Positions 36,381-48,240 of a DNA stretch of 64,000 nt are shown here, in pieces (positions within the stretch are counted from its first letter, which is position 1; each line of letters opens with the position of its first letter). The notes beneath the pieces were generated by a model. That model was not told the DNA's origin, did no database searches, and worked only from the letters and a program-made list of their open reading frames with translations. Location: assembly GCA_963693085.1 (NCBI GenBank), contig OY856411.1, positions 68,065,001-68,129,000 of the forward strand. Direction: 5' to 3'. Origin of the DNA: Alisma plantago-aquatica (Eukaryota > Streptophyta > Magnoliopsida > Alismatales > Alismataceae). A program made the translations under genes and the position numbers.

Positions 36381-36493
36381 TGCAGGCTTTTTTTCATTTC
36401 TTCAATGTGGACGACATGTATCCTGGTGGTGGTTTATTAGACAATGAGGGTGCTAGGGAGCCAACCACACTAAGAAATAATGACTTAGCTTGA
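36381..36493 (+). other. Possible relic terminal exon
   Basis: After an acceptor-like TATGTGATGCAG, an open stretch reads QAFFHFFNVDDMYPGGGLLD and goes on for 16 codons to a TGA. It looks more protein-like than its surroundings, but I do not recognise the family and find no matching upstream exon. It may be chance. Confidence 0.2.
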
Positions 36494-36730
36494 AAACATT
36501 TCACTAGTATTCTTGGATCAATGAAATGATTGACTATTAAGTCAATATCAACAACAAACTATGAAACCAAGTAACATGTATGGGGATGCCCCCAAAATCC
36601 AATATTTGATATTACAACACAAATAAGTACATGCATGTATATAGATCATACTTGCAAAATTACATAACTTAATTCCTACATTTTCTCATCGAAACCCTTC
36701 ATCTAAGTCCTCAAGAAATAGGAAAGTTCC

Positions 36731-36776
36731 TGAGAAAAGCAAAGTGAGAAACTGTAGGGTTACACAATGTGTGTAC

Positions 36777-36849
<73 letters not shown>

Positions 36850-36920
36850 TGGAACAATTACAAGTGGGTCCATATAGAAAAGTAAATAGAAAATAGAATA
36901 AATAAAGACATTATTTAACA
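36731..36920 (-). repeat. 3' LTR of element E, with microsatellite expansion
   Basis: It is 190 bp against 135 bp for the 5' LTR. The excess is a run of AT dinucleotides at about 36779-36847. Confidence 0.9.
36779..36847. repeat. (AT)n microsatellite, about 69 bp
   Basis: A pure AT run inside the 3' LTR of element E. The 5' LTR has only TATTATATATAA at this place. Confidence 0.97.
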
Positions 36921-36927
36921 CTCCCCC

Positions 36928-37672
36928 TCAAGTTGGAGCATAGATATCAATCATGCCCAACTTGTCCACAAGAGAGATAAAATGCTTCTTTGCCAGTAGC
37001 TTTGTAAAAATATCAGCAACTTGATCTTCTGAGGGGGTAAATGGAGTGCAGATCTGACCAGACAAGATAGTTTCTCTGATAAAATGACAGTCAACTTCAA
37101 TGTGCTTTGTGCGCTCATGATGCACACGATTATTAGCAATGAAGATGGAAGATTTATTGTCACAATGCATAGGAATAGCAGTAGAAGACTCCACACCAAA
37201 GTCTTTCAAGAGATATTGTACCCATAGCAGTTCACAAGCAGTGTGGGCCTCAGTACTGGATCTAGCAACAACATTTTGTTTTTTGCTCCTCCAAGTGACA
37301 AGATTGTCTCCAACATATTGTACAATAGCCTGAAGTAGATTTCCTATCAACCTTACTTCCATCATAATCAGAGTCAGAATAGCCTTCAAGATAACAATGT
37401 CCATGCTTTCTGTAACAGAGGCCTTTTCCAAGAGATTTCTTAAGGTATCTCAGAATATTACAAAGAGCATCCCAGTGACACTGTCTAGGCTTATCCAAAT
37501 ACCTGCCAAGAGGACAGACAACAGTAGAGATATCAGCTCTAGTAACAGTCAGATAAATCATCTTACAAACCAGTCTCCTATATTTTATATTGTCTGGAAA
37601 CATAGGAGAAGCTTCATCATCCCAATTAACATTGGGATCCAGAAGAGTATCAGTAGGATGCACTCCAAGCAT
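36928..37672 (-). pseudogene. RNase H and RT tail of element E
   Basis: The RT tail reads YRRLVCKMIYLTVTRADIS and GYSDSDYDGSKVDRKSTSGY. After a frameshift near 37300, RNase H continues with KKQNVVARSSTEAHTACEL, PMHCDNKSSIFIANNRVHHE, RTKHIEVDCHFIRE and DIFTKLL. The spacing and residues are those of Ty1/copia. Confidence 0.92.
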
Positions 37673-38420
37673 CCCAATCTCTTATAAAAGGTCAAGAACA
37701 TACTTCTTTTGAGATAAGACAAGAGCACTAGCAGTTCTGGACACCTCAATGTCCAGAAAATATCACAGTTTTCCCAAGTCTTTAGTAGTAAAATGCTTGC
37801 ACAAGTGTGTTTTAGTAGCCTGAATTTCAGTACTATCACTACCAGACAAAATGATATCATCAACATAAACAATCAGAATCACAATACCAGAAGATGGCTT
37901 TTTAGTAAAGACAAAGTGATCAACATGTGATCTCAGAAACCCAAAGGTAGTCAATATCTTGCTCAATTTGTCAAACCATGCCTGAGGACTCTGCTTGAGT
38001 CCATAAATAGATTGTTTTAAATGACAAACTTTGTGTGACTCCCCCTGAGCAACAAACCCAGGCCGTTGCTCCATATAGACCACTTCTTGAAGATCACCAT
38101 ACAAAAAAGCATTTTTAACATCCAGTTGAATAAGAGGCCAATCTAAATTGATAGCAATAGAAAGGGGTTTTGGGACAAAATTAAGTCTTGCAATAGGAGA
38201 GAACGTCTCAAAATAATCAATACCATATGTTTGATAGTACTTTTAGGCCACCAGGAATGCCTTCAGACGTTCCACCGTTCCATCAGGTTGATACTTCATA
38301 GCATATACCCATCTGTAGTCAACATGGTTGCACTCAGGAGGTTGATCCACCAACTCCCAAGTTCCTCTATCAGCAAGGGCACTCATCTCCTCTGTCATGG
38401 CATTTGTCCAAGTAGAACTT
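37673..38420 (-). pseudogene. Reverse transcriptase of element E
   Basis: It reads WELVDQPPECNHVDYRWVYA, LDVKNAFLYGDLQEVVYMEQ, LKQSIYGLKQSPQAWFDKL and the catalytic IVYVDDIILSGSD. A stop replaces the residue before YFLDIEV, and other stops and shifts occur near 38240 and 37685. Confidence 0.92.
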
Positions 38421-38837
38421 TATAAAGCATCATGGACATTCTTAGGAACAACAATAGCAAATAGAGCAGCAAAAAAATTACTGACATGAATACTTAGATG
38501 TGTAGTAGAAACATGATTACCAATATTACGAGAGGTACAAGAACGAGTGCCTTTTTTTAGAGCAATAGGCAAATATAAGTCATAAGTTACCTCAGCAGGT
38601 GTAGGACCTTCTAGAGGAGAAGATTGGTGTTGCATGGGGGGGGGTCTTGAATAGTATGTGACATGTTCCTACGTTGATACACAATAAGCGAAGAGAGGCA
38701 GTTTCAACAGGTGAAGTATCAGATATGCAATCACTGATGATTGGTAATGGTGTTGTTATTATATCTGAACTTAGGATGTCTCCTTTAGCTGAATAAAAAG
38801 GTGTATCCTCAAAGAAGACCAAATCACTACTCGTGAA

Positions 38838-39600
38838 TCATTTTTTAGTAGTAGGACTATAGCATTGATATCCTTTTTGAGTATGTGAATAACCCAAGAA
38901 AATGCTTTTTTCTGCTCTAGGAGATAATTTGTCATAATTCGGTTCAAGTAAGCGCACAAAAAAGGTAGATCCAAATATCTGTGGAGCTACAGAAAAAAGA
39001 GGCACAGTAGGTTGCACAGCCTGTACATGAATCTTGTTACCAGTCACAGAAGAAGGCATTCGATTAATTAGAAAGCAGGCAATCAGGATGGCTTCTGGCC
39101 AAAAATGTCTAGCAACATTAGAATGTAGCATGATGGTTCTAGCAAGCTCAAGTTAATGTCTATTTTTCCTCTATGCAACTCCATTTTGTTGAGGTGTATA
39201 GGCACACAATGTTTGATGAATAGTACCAACAGAATGACAAAACAACTCAACTTCTTTCTGAACAAATTATAAAGCATTATCTGTTCTCAAAATTTTAACA
39301 GGCATAAAATATTGGGTTTTAATTTTAGTAAAGAAGAATTTTATTCTAGGTAATACTTGAGATCAATTTTTCATAAGAAAAAACCATATGACACGAGAAA
39401 AATCACCAATAAATAGAATAAAGTATTTATTTTTAGATAAACTTAGAACATGACAAGGACCCCATACATCCACATGAACAAGATCAAAAATATTTTTACT
39501 ACTAATCTGAGACCGTTTAGGATAGATAATTCTAGATTGTTTTTCTAACTAACACGACTCGCACTGAAAACTGTGCGTTCCTACACCAAAAATGACATGT
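38838..39600 (-). pseudogene. Integrase of element E
   Basis: The C-terminal half is clear (NVARHFWPEAILIACFLINR, FLGYSHTQKGYQCYSP). The upstream core (39140-39600) is broken by several frame changes but keeps copia-like pieces. The linker between integrase and RT (38420-38837) has no clear domain. Confidence 0.8.
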
Positions 39601-39716
39601 TTCATTTTCTCAGATGACGGACGTCCAAGTCTGTAAAGCCATTGCAACGTTGAAACTAACGATGATAGTGTTGAAGCTAGAGCCAGGGTACCGATCTTTT
39701 TCAATTCATCCAGATA

Positions 39717-40394
39717 TTAGATGCCATCAGGTCCTTCATGCCCCCCACCAATTTTCATCCTCGTGAGAAGGTCTTTAAAAGTACAAGTACCAGGAACAAA
39801 GGTGAGACTACAGTTCAAGCTATGCACAAATTTGCTAACAGATAGTAAGTTCAGTGGAAAACAAGGCACATATAGAGCAGATTTCAATCGAAATTGAGAA
39901 ACAATGTCTCCAATCCCAGATACAGTAGATTTTGATCCATCAGGAAGCATAACATATGATTTAGAAATCGGTTTAGATAAATTTGAGAAAAGGGACCGGT
40001 TTCTAGAATTGTGAGAAGAAGCACCCGAATCAGTCACCCATTTTGTAATTCCAGTACTAGACGAGGGTGCACTTAGAAAGGCAGAATCACAACCAGAGTA
40101 GGTTGTGGCATGAGCTCCAGTAGTAGCAGTAGAGTACGATCTAGCATGCTCGAGCAAGCATTCCACCTCAGAACGGATGAAGTCAGCAGTAGTAGAGATG
40201 GACGCATAAGTAGCATGGGGTTGGGTATCCATCTCAGAGGTAGCAGCATTGGCCCAGACAGGTTTGCCATACTTCTGCCCACACTTTTCTTCAATGTGGT
40301 TAGACTGACATAGAAATTGCAGAAATGCTAACCAAACTGAGGATGAGAAGCATTGGGAGGGCCAGAGGACGCACCACGTCCAAACAAACCACAC
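39717..40394 (-). pseudogene. Protease region and gag tail of element E
   Basis: The protease motif WVTDSGASSHNSRNRSLF is clear, followed by PDGSKSTVSGIGDIVSQFRL and the pre-integrase segment ALYVPCFPLNLLSVSKF. Upstream there is a degraded Cys/His knuckle near NHIEEKCGQKYGKPVW. Confidence 0.85.
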
Positions 40395-40540
40395 CCCCTT
40401 CCAGCTCCAAGAGTAGGGCAGTTCTCCTGAAAGCGTCCACGGTCGCGGCCACGACCACGGCCTGACATAGAAGCTAGGGCACTAGTATCTCCAGTCTCAG
40501 TAGGTCACTCAGAAGATGAAGCAGGCAGTTGTTGAAGGCA

Positions 40541-41136
40541 CTAAAATACACTCTGCAATGTTGGCGGTGGATCACTGGCAAGGATCTGATCCACAACTCC
40601 AACATAAGATTCAGGCAGGCCACACAAAAGTTGGACTACCTGCAACTCCTGTCGTTGACGTTGCATGGTAGCCAAGTTAGTGGATAGAGGGTTGTAGGTC
40701 TCCAGTTCACCCAAGAGTCCCTTGAAGGAAGAGAAGTAATCAGCAAGGTCAAGTACCAAGAATTGTAGATGAGTCAGCTGCTTATTCATATTAAACTCCT
40801 TCTTGGGATTTTTGTTGTGAGAATAAGTGCTAGCCAACTGATCCCACATCTCCTTCGCTATAGGTAGACATAGTAAGGTAACACTGATTTTTGTTTCACT
40901 GCTGTTGAGAATCCATGTCATCACAGCCGAGTCGTCTTTGACCCAGTCATCATAGGCATTGATATCCTTGGAGTCGCATTAGGAGAAGGCGCAGGAGGTG
41001 GATCGTGCGTCAGATGAGAATGTTTCTCCTGGGATTTAGCATAAATCTCCATGGAACAGACCCAATGCTGGTAGTTGCACCCATCCAACTTGACAGTAGT
41101 AACCTGAGGATGATGATTGTCATGTGAGGAAGCCAT
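40541..41136 (-). pseudogene. gag of element E
   Basis: From the ATG at 41134-41136 (MASSHDNHHPQVTTVKLDGC, then NYQHWVCSMEIYAKSQEK) it passes a frameshift near 40980. It goes on with IAKEMWDQLASTYSHNKN, NMNKQLTHLQFLVLDLADYF and LLCGLPESYVGVVDQILASD, the copia UBN2-type gag core. It ends at a stop near 40541. An RG-rich segment follows at 40400-40480. Confidence 0.88.
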
Positions 41137-41525
41137 GACACAAAGGGCAGAGCACCAATACTCAACGCGAGCAGTAGAAGGCAGGGACACACAATAGATG
41201 ACCGCCTAGATCATCAGCTAGGCAGCTACATGCACAATAGAAAGATTGGATGGACCAATTACATACGGGCTACGCCTAGGCATAGCAAAAGACCTGGCGG
41301 CTCAAAGGCCTACAAGGGCAGGCAGTAGACGGAGCCAAAAAACAACTCACACCAATGCCCTGGAGTTGTGGGCGGCTCTGAGAAGATAGCTGCTAGGAGG
41401 AACCGACAAGGCGAGTGTACGGATGTGGCAGGATCAAGCCAGCCATGCGGCGGCGGCCGGCTGCAGTGCCCGCTGCACTGCGGCTGGCCGGCGGGGCTGT
41501 TGCGGCCTGCTGGTCGGCCGACCAG

Positions 41526-42546
41526 GGGGTGGGAGAGAGAAGAGGGTAAGGGAGGGAGGGTAAGAGAGAGAGAGAGGCGGCACCCGAATCAGGCCTGCTC
41601 TGGTACCATGAGAAAAGTAAAGTGAGAAACTATTGGGTTACACAATGTGTGTACCCAATATTATATATAAGTGGAACAATTACAAGTAGGTCCATATTGA
41701 AAAGTAAAATAGCAAACATAATAAATAAATACATTATTTAATAGTTCCCTTGCCTCCCACATGAAGGACCCCCCAACCTACCCCCACACAAACTTTATTA
41801 CATAAAATGATGCATCTAGGTGTAGAAATCACGCTTGTAAAATTTCATAAATTAATTCATTAATATATGCATTGAAACAGGTGCGGTTGCATTTATCAAA
41901 ATTTCAAAAAATTCGGTTTCCATGCTGGAAAAACAACATTGAATTTGGATACCTCGTTCCTGGCCCCCACCTGATCCGTATGAGATCTCTATTTAATCAG
42001 ACTATCAATCATGTTGCTTCCATAGATAGATGAGCGGTGCAGCTGCATTGATAATAAAAGACTCTGGAGTTGGGCATGCATATTCAGTGTCTATTTCTAT
42101 ACCATTGTCATATTATGTCATTGGCATGTATAAGCCATCGACATGAAAGGTAGTGAACTTCATCGAGTAGTTAGGTTGACAACAGGTTCATCTGTGAATG
42201 ATAGAGTGGTAAAAAACTTTGATGCACTACCTTTCTCAACAGAATTTGCACATGTCAAACTTTGTGCATATTATCAGTTGTATATTTCTACAAATTTCAC
42301 CAAAAAATATTGATGTATCTCCAATAAGTATGCGCATACTTCTCGTCATCTACTTGTCACTGCCATCTTGTGGTTGCACTTTTCTGTTTTAGTTCTCCAA
42401 AGCAAATATTCCCAAATCTGACTTCTATGTTTGTTAATATACTTGAATTGAGATGAAAATTTGTATGTCAATCTATAATAAATACAATTTATAATTATCT
42501 ACAATTTTCTACAATACTTGGGCCTCACTCACATCAAGAACATGGG
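41526..42546. repeat. Tandem duplication, unit 1 (leader + 5' LTR of E + flank)
   Basis: It contains part of the leader of E, its primer site, its 5' LTR (41609-41743), the TSD copy GTTCC and about 800 bp of flanking DNA. It matches unit 2 nearly throughout, with scattered substitutions. Confidence 0.92.
41597..41608 (-). other. Primer binding site of element E
   Basis: The minus strand reads TGGTACCAGAGC, directly next to the LTR at 41609. A second copy at about 42622-42633 comes from the tandem duplication. Confidence 0.85.
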
Positions 42547-42547
42547 G

Positions 42548-43574
42548 GCGGGTGGGAGAGATAAGAGGGTAAGGGAGGGAGGGGAAGAGAGAGAGAGAGA
42601 GGTGATTCCTGGATCAGGCCTGCTCTGGTACCATGAGAAAAGCAAAGTGAGAAACTGTAGGGTTACACAATGTGTGCACCCAATATATATATAAGTGGAA
42701 CAATTACAAGTAGGTCCATATTGAAAAGTAAAATAGAAAACAGAATAAATAAAGACATTATTTAACAGTTCCCTTGCCTCCCACATGAAGGACCCCCCCA
42801 ACCAACCCCCACACAAACTTTATTGCATAAAATGATTTATCTAGGTGTAGAAATCACACTTGTAAAATTTCATAAATTAATTCATTATTTATGCGTTGAA
42901 ACGGGTGCGGTTGCATTTATCAAAATTTCAAAAAAAATTGGTTTCCATGCTGGCGAAACGACATCGAATTTGGATACCTCGTTCCCTGTCCCCACCTGAT
43001 CCGTATGAGATCTCTATTTAATTAGACTATCAATCATGTTTCTTCCATAGATAGATGAGCGGTGCAATATGCTTTGGTAATAAAAGACTCTAGATTTGGA
43101 CATGCTTATTTAGTGTCTATTTCTATACCATTGTCATATTACGCCGTTGGCATGTATAAGCCATTGACATGAAAGGTAGTGAACTTCATCGAGTAGTAAG
43201 GTTGGCAACATGCTTATCTCCAAATGATAGAGTGGTAAAAAACTTTAATGCACTGCCTTTCTCAACAGAATTTGCACATGTCAAACTTGGTGCATATTAT
43301 CAGTTGTATATTATTCTACAAATTTCACCAACAAATATTGATGTATCTCAAATAAGTATGCACATACTTCTCATCATCTACTTGTCACTGCCATCTTGTG
43401 GTTGCACTTTTCTATTTTAGTTCTCCAAAGCAAGTCTTCCCAAATCTGACTTCTATGTTTGTTAATATACTTGAATTGAGATGAAAATTTATATGTAAAT
43501 CAGTAATAAATAAAATTTACCATTATCTACAATTTTCTACAATACTTGGGCCTCACTCACATCAAGAACATGGG
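42548..43574. repeat. Tandem duplication, unit 2
   Basis: This is a head-to-tail copy of 41526-42546. It includes an extra LTR of element E (42634-42767) and the GTTCC after it. Its LTR end (TTTAACA) matches the 3' LTR better than unit 1 does (TTTAATA). Open frames such as 43169-43420 are not recognisable as genes. Confidence 0.92.
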
Positions 43575-45725
43575 TTTGCCACTTGATATTTTCATTATCC
43601 ACACTAATAACATAATGGGGATATCAATATATACGAGGATGGAAAGTTGGAATGGTCATTGATGAAAACATCGGGGTCCACAGTCAAATGCAGCATCCTC
43701 TTACTCAAACACATGGTCTATATCTTCAAATTATGCAAGTTTTATCAATTTTAGTGGGAATTATACTACATTAATAATTAACCCTAGTGATACAGAGAGG
43801 ATAATCAAAAATAGTATAGTATAATATCTTTTTACATATAACCACTCAAGAATAAACTGCAAGAAAGATTGGTCATTTATATTTTTGTTTTGTTCACTCA
43901 TGTCAAATGTAAGTTTTTTCATTATTTTTCTTTTTTTATGCCTTATAAGCATACATTTATTCGTTTTGGTTACTATTTTTCTTCCAAATATATTGGTTTT
44001 TTATTCCAGACTAACCTCTAAGGGAAGAGGATGAGATTGCATTGACGGCAGAAAGGAGGAACAAATTGTTCACATTAAGGTCTAAGGCATAACAATTACT
44101 CCCTCATAGTATGTATGTTCTCCTTCTCCTTCCCTCTAACTTCCTCTTCCTTCTACTATTCATGATGCTCATAGAAGCCCTGATCCCCCCCTAAGATTAT
44201 TAAAAAAAACTAAAATTTAGACATGTGATTCTTGGATCCAGTATAAACCATCACTTCAAAATTTGTGAAGTTGTGACACCATTTCCTATTATATGTGTTT
44301 TCTTTATTTGTCCTTGCTACAATTTCTGTGTATATTGAGTGCCTCCCTCCTGACCGTCTTTGTATGGGCACTATATTGGGCTAGACGAGATGTACTAACT
44401 TTGGTTATCCCTGACTATGTGATCACTAGAAAAGTATGTCAAAATAGTAAAACTAATGTAATTTGTATGTTTAATATAATGACAGAAATAACCTAAAATT
44501 AAGGATACCTTAAGAATATAAATGTTCATTATAATTCATCCTAGGCACAAGCCTGTTGGTGAAGCTAGATACAAACAACATCACATGAAATATCAGTAAA
44601 AAATCATGTATAACGGAGAAAGAAAGGTATACAAACACATTATAATTTACAATGAATTAGTGTGTAATAAGCTCATAGCTAATTAGCTAATAAGTAAATT
44701 GGTTGATTAATTGCAATTTGTCTGTAATAAATTATGAATTAGTTCTATCTTGTTGAAATAACACCTATTGAAATTTAAATACATTATAAAAAAAGGAAAG
44801 GTCATGCACATCAGAAGGAACCACACACAGTGGTTGTAGAGCTTGATATTGGAATTATCAACATATACCTACCACATAAATACTTGTTAAGGCATGCACC
44901 TATGTGGCCACATAGGCATCAAGGATCCGTAAGGGGCTGTCCCTTGATTTGCTCCTTGACTTATATGGAACTTGGGCTTTTTTAAGCATCATTTGCCCTA
45001 TATATGGGTATTTATGCTATTTAGCAGTGTAAGTTCAAATCAAGTACTTTATCTATATTTGTTGCTCAATTTCCTCATGATTTGTAATTCATACTACTAG
45101 CAGTCACTTTACTCTATTGCTTTATCGTTGCTTGAATATGATTTCTATCTTAAAGGTCTCTTGAACCACACTTAGGTAATCATTTGCAGTGTAGTTTGTC
45201 ATGATAATTATACATGATCCATTATTTCTTGTTATATGAACTTTGATCAACACATGTTAGTTCTAAAATATGTATGTAAGCTGTAAGTAACCCTATAAGA
45301 ATATTTGAGCACTTACAATGTAATGAAAATATTACCCTTAGTTTTCATTAGGTCCTAGATTGATATACAAAATATTATAGCCCTTGTAGTAACTTCTATA
45401 CATTCTTGGAACCTCAAATATCCATATCTATCATCAACAAAATGTAATTGGAGTATGTATAATTTTACATGTGTTCTAGGGGCTGAAGGGGGGATCCCTA
45501 TTATTGGCACCTAATCCTTTCATTGGTCTACATGGGCGCCCAGGGCTTTCTAAGCCCTATTGAGGTCATTTTTGGGATAAATTAACTCAATAAATGAAGA
45601 AGAAACCCGTACTCAATAAATAGCTGTGCACTATAAAGGTTTCACTTGACATGCCACCTATGTAGAAGAATATTTTTAGATCTCAAATCTTTGGATAAGA
45701 ATAAATGTTTAGAACAACAATAATA
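43575..45725. other. Unassigned AT-rich intergenic DNA
   Basis: No gene, transposon end or RNA gene is recognisable. A perfect short palindrome TATGTGGCCACATA lies near 44908-44921. Confidence 0.5.
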
Positions 45726-46127
45726 TGACAAAGCATTCAAAACATACATCATTAACTAAGCGGAAGCAATTACTAATAATGGATTATTGAAAATCATTAA
45801 AAGTTAAAACCTTTTTCAAAGAGATCCAATCATAGGAAAACTTTCTCAACAAGAACCAATGTATTACATGTACATCCTGGTTCATAAGTACATAACGTGT
45901 ACTATCTCTTCTCAAGGGTTACAACGTCCACTGACTTATTAAAAGCTAAACACAGACATCATAAGAACCTTGAGGCATCAAGCCAAAATCTCGAAACGAT
46001 TCGTGAAAAGATCTAACTATTAACTCTGAGGACCTGAGAGTACAAAGACGACACATAGGACTTCTATCTATAAGACATGACAGATAGTATACCCCACCTG
46101 AGTTGTCACTGTTGCTGTTGATGTTCT

Positions 46128-47567
46128 TGAAAAAAACACTAGAGGGGGGTGAATAGAGTTTTAAAGATATTTTAACAATTATTTAACTCAAACAACCAAT
46201 CACAAAATATTGGACAAGGGGACATGGATTTAGAGTGGTTCCAACTTTAGCAAATACTAAAGTTGTCAGTCCACTACCCGGTTGCTTACCCAATCGGGAT
46301 TTGGAAAGAATTTAATTTTATTACCTCGCAAGGACTTTACATAAAATTACAATTCTCTCCCTAAACCCTTCAAGCAGCCTTCACCTAGAAGTAATCGCAC
46401 CAACCTTGAAGCAGCCTTCACCTAGAACTAATTGCACCAACCTTGAAGCAGCCTTCCTCCTGAAGTAGCTTCCCGTTGCAATAGCCTTCTTGAAGTAGCT
46501 TCCCGTTGCGATAGCCTTCTTGAAGTATCTTGAAGTCAACCTTCTCCTCCGAGAAGAACTTTCTCCAATCTGCAGCCTCCAACCCTAGGAGTAGCAAGGA
46601 GAATACAAAGACTAAAGGAACAAGAAAGAAAATAGAAATTACAACTTATCCTTTTAAGCACAAGGCTTGATTTGCCTATATCAAGCGTATTGATCTCCTA
46701 ACCAATGGGTGTAGAAGTGTAAGTGTTGTGGAAAGGAGATGCTAGCCTATAGGACACGAAATTAGAGCAATGGGAATGAATAGCCAATGTTGGAATTGCT
46801 CTATTTCTCAAAACAGATTGTCAATGAGTATTAAAGCTCAAGTATAGCACAAGTGTAGCTTAGGTGTGTTTTGGTGTCCTAAGGCATGTCCTATTTATAG
46901 GAATGACCTACAAGTGCTTAAGGACGTTCTAGACACTTTCTAAGGGGTTCTAAGTTCTTAACTAGTCGTTAGGTATAAGTTAGGTGCATTAGTAACGACT
47001 AGTTGTTTTATTCTGCAGTTGCTGTCAGAGTCCATCTCGGTCGACAAATTGTCGACCGAGATACCTACTCGGTCGAAGTTTTATCGACCGACAGGCTCTC
47101 TGGATCAATGTTCATTTGCAACTGCCAACTACCTTGTCAGCTGTGTCTAACGGCTACTTGGGTCTTTCTCAGTCGAGAAGTTTGTCGACCGAGAGTGTCT
47201 CGGTCGAGGAGTTTGTCGACCGAGATTGACCCTATTTCAATCTTTCAATTAAGGCACTAAGTGTGTGTATGAGTGTGCATATGTGACATTTTTGAAGGGG
47301 ATGACCTAACTAAGTGTGGTGTTTAGCTAGGGAAGATCTAACGCTTGATTTACATGAAGTCTAAGTACTTGTACATTATATATTTGTACAAGTTTACAAT
47401 TGATTACATTTCATGACATTTACAAACATTCAAGCATATAGATTCCCTAGAACTTTGTCATCCACCTTATTCCTACAACACTCAAGTAGCACGTTAGATC
47501 AACACGAATGAAATGTTTGTCATCATCGAAACAAAGGGATTTATCATAATGTCCAATTTATCCAACA
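46128..47567 (-). repeat. 3' LTR of Sirevirus D
   Basis: TG...CA ends. The TATA box is CTATAAATAG (minus strand of 46891-46900). Short tandem units around TTGAAGCAGCCTTC and GAAGTAGCTTCCCGTTGC lie at 46370-46560, on the transcribed side. Confidence 0.93.
47034..47225. repeat. Palindrome cluster upstream of the Sirevirus D TATA box, 3' LTR
   Basis: A perfect 29-nt palindrome at 47034-47062 (ATCTCGGTCGACAA, one base, then its complement) is followed by imperfect pairs near 47068-47093, 47170-47193 and 47201-47225. The 5' LTR has the same cluster at about 51814-52005 with a few disrupting changes. Confidence 0.88.
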
Positions 47568-48240
47568 ATCTCCCCCTTTTTGAAGATGACAACCATTTCC
47601 TAAATATGAAATAAGGAAATATAAAGCATGTGAGTTTCATACCTGAAGATTACCTTTTGTAGCCATTCTTTTTTTGCAAGTGAGTGCTTGCCAATTGAGA
47701 TGAAACTCATTTATATTTTTGATTTTATATTCTTTCTCCCCCTTTGTCATTTCAAAAAGATATCCAGGTTGAAATTTATATTTCTTCTCCCCCGTAATTT
47801 TATACTATGCTCCCCCTTAAATAGATATTCTATTAGGAACATGGATTTAATATCATTTTTGTCTAATTTAGCCACAATTTGTTTCTCAATCATTAGCAAA
47901 GTATGTTAAGCCTTGAAATGATATGAGATTCCCTTAAGCTTATATATTGAATTCTCATCTATCAAGGGATGTTAAGCCCTAAAAGTCAAATGAGAATCCT
48001 TTAATAAAAATGTCTCCATCCAAATGCAAGGGATGTTAATCCCGATTTGTTTAGAGAGTTCCTTTAAGATATATCATTTTTTATGAAATTCATAGATGTC
48101 TTTATAACCAAGAGTAAAAATACTAAGGTCGTAACAAACTCCTAAATGATGATTACAATGTTTTTGTAAGCTTTTTAAGCAAATAATCAAATTTGTTTGT
48201 ATGAACTCCCCCTTAATCTTACCATTTAAAGAAATTTAAG
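47568..48240 (-). other. Multiple polypurine tracts of Sirevirus D
   Basis: On the minus strand, GGGGGAG or close forms occur next to the LTR (47568-47582) and again near 47735-47745, 47786-47794, 47810-47818 and 48205-48213. Repeated purine tracts before the 3' LTR are described for Sireviruses. Confidence 0.75.

Larger units (their letters stand above)
33077..36725. other. Unassigned intergenic DNA between elements B and E
   Basis: I see no gene, transposon ends or recognisable domain. An open frame of 161 codons on the minus strand (33432-33917) is rich in Pro, Ser and Gly with no family resemblance. A short open frame at 33874-34080 (plus) is also unrecognised. This could be old transposon or host sequence beyond recognition. 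Confidence 0.5.
36731..41743 (-). mobile_element. Element E: degraded Ty1/copia retrotransposon with short LTRs
   Basis: LTRs are 36731-36920 (3') and 41609-41743 (5'). They start TGAGAAAAG and are flanked by GTTCC at 36726-36730 and 41744-41748, a perfect 5-bp TSD. The minus strand carries gag, protease, integrase, RT and RNase H in copia order (integrase before RT), each broken by frameshifts and stops. The polypurine tract is CTTGAGGGGGAG, next to 36920. Confidence 0.93.

Noticed and set aside
42634..42767. Solo LTR of a second copia element
   Set aside because: Primer site, leader and flank are duplicated with it, so it is part of a segmental tandem copy.
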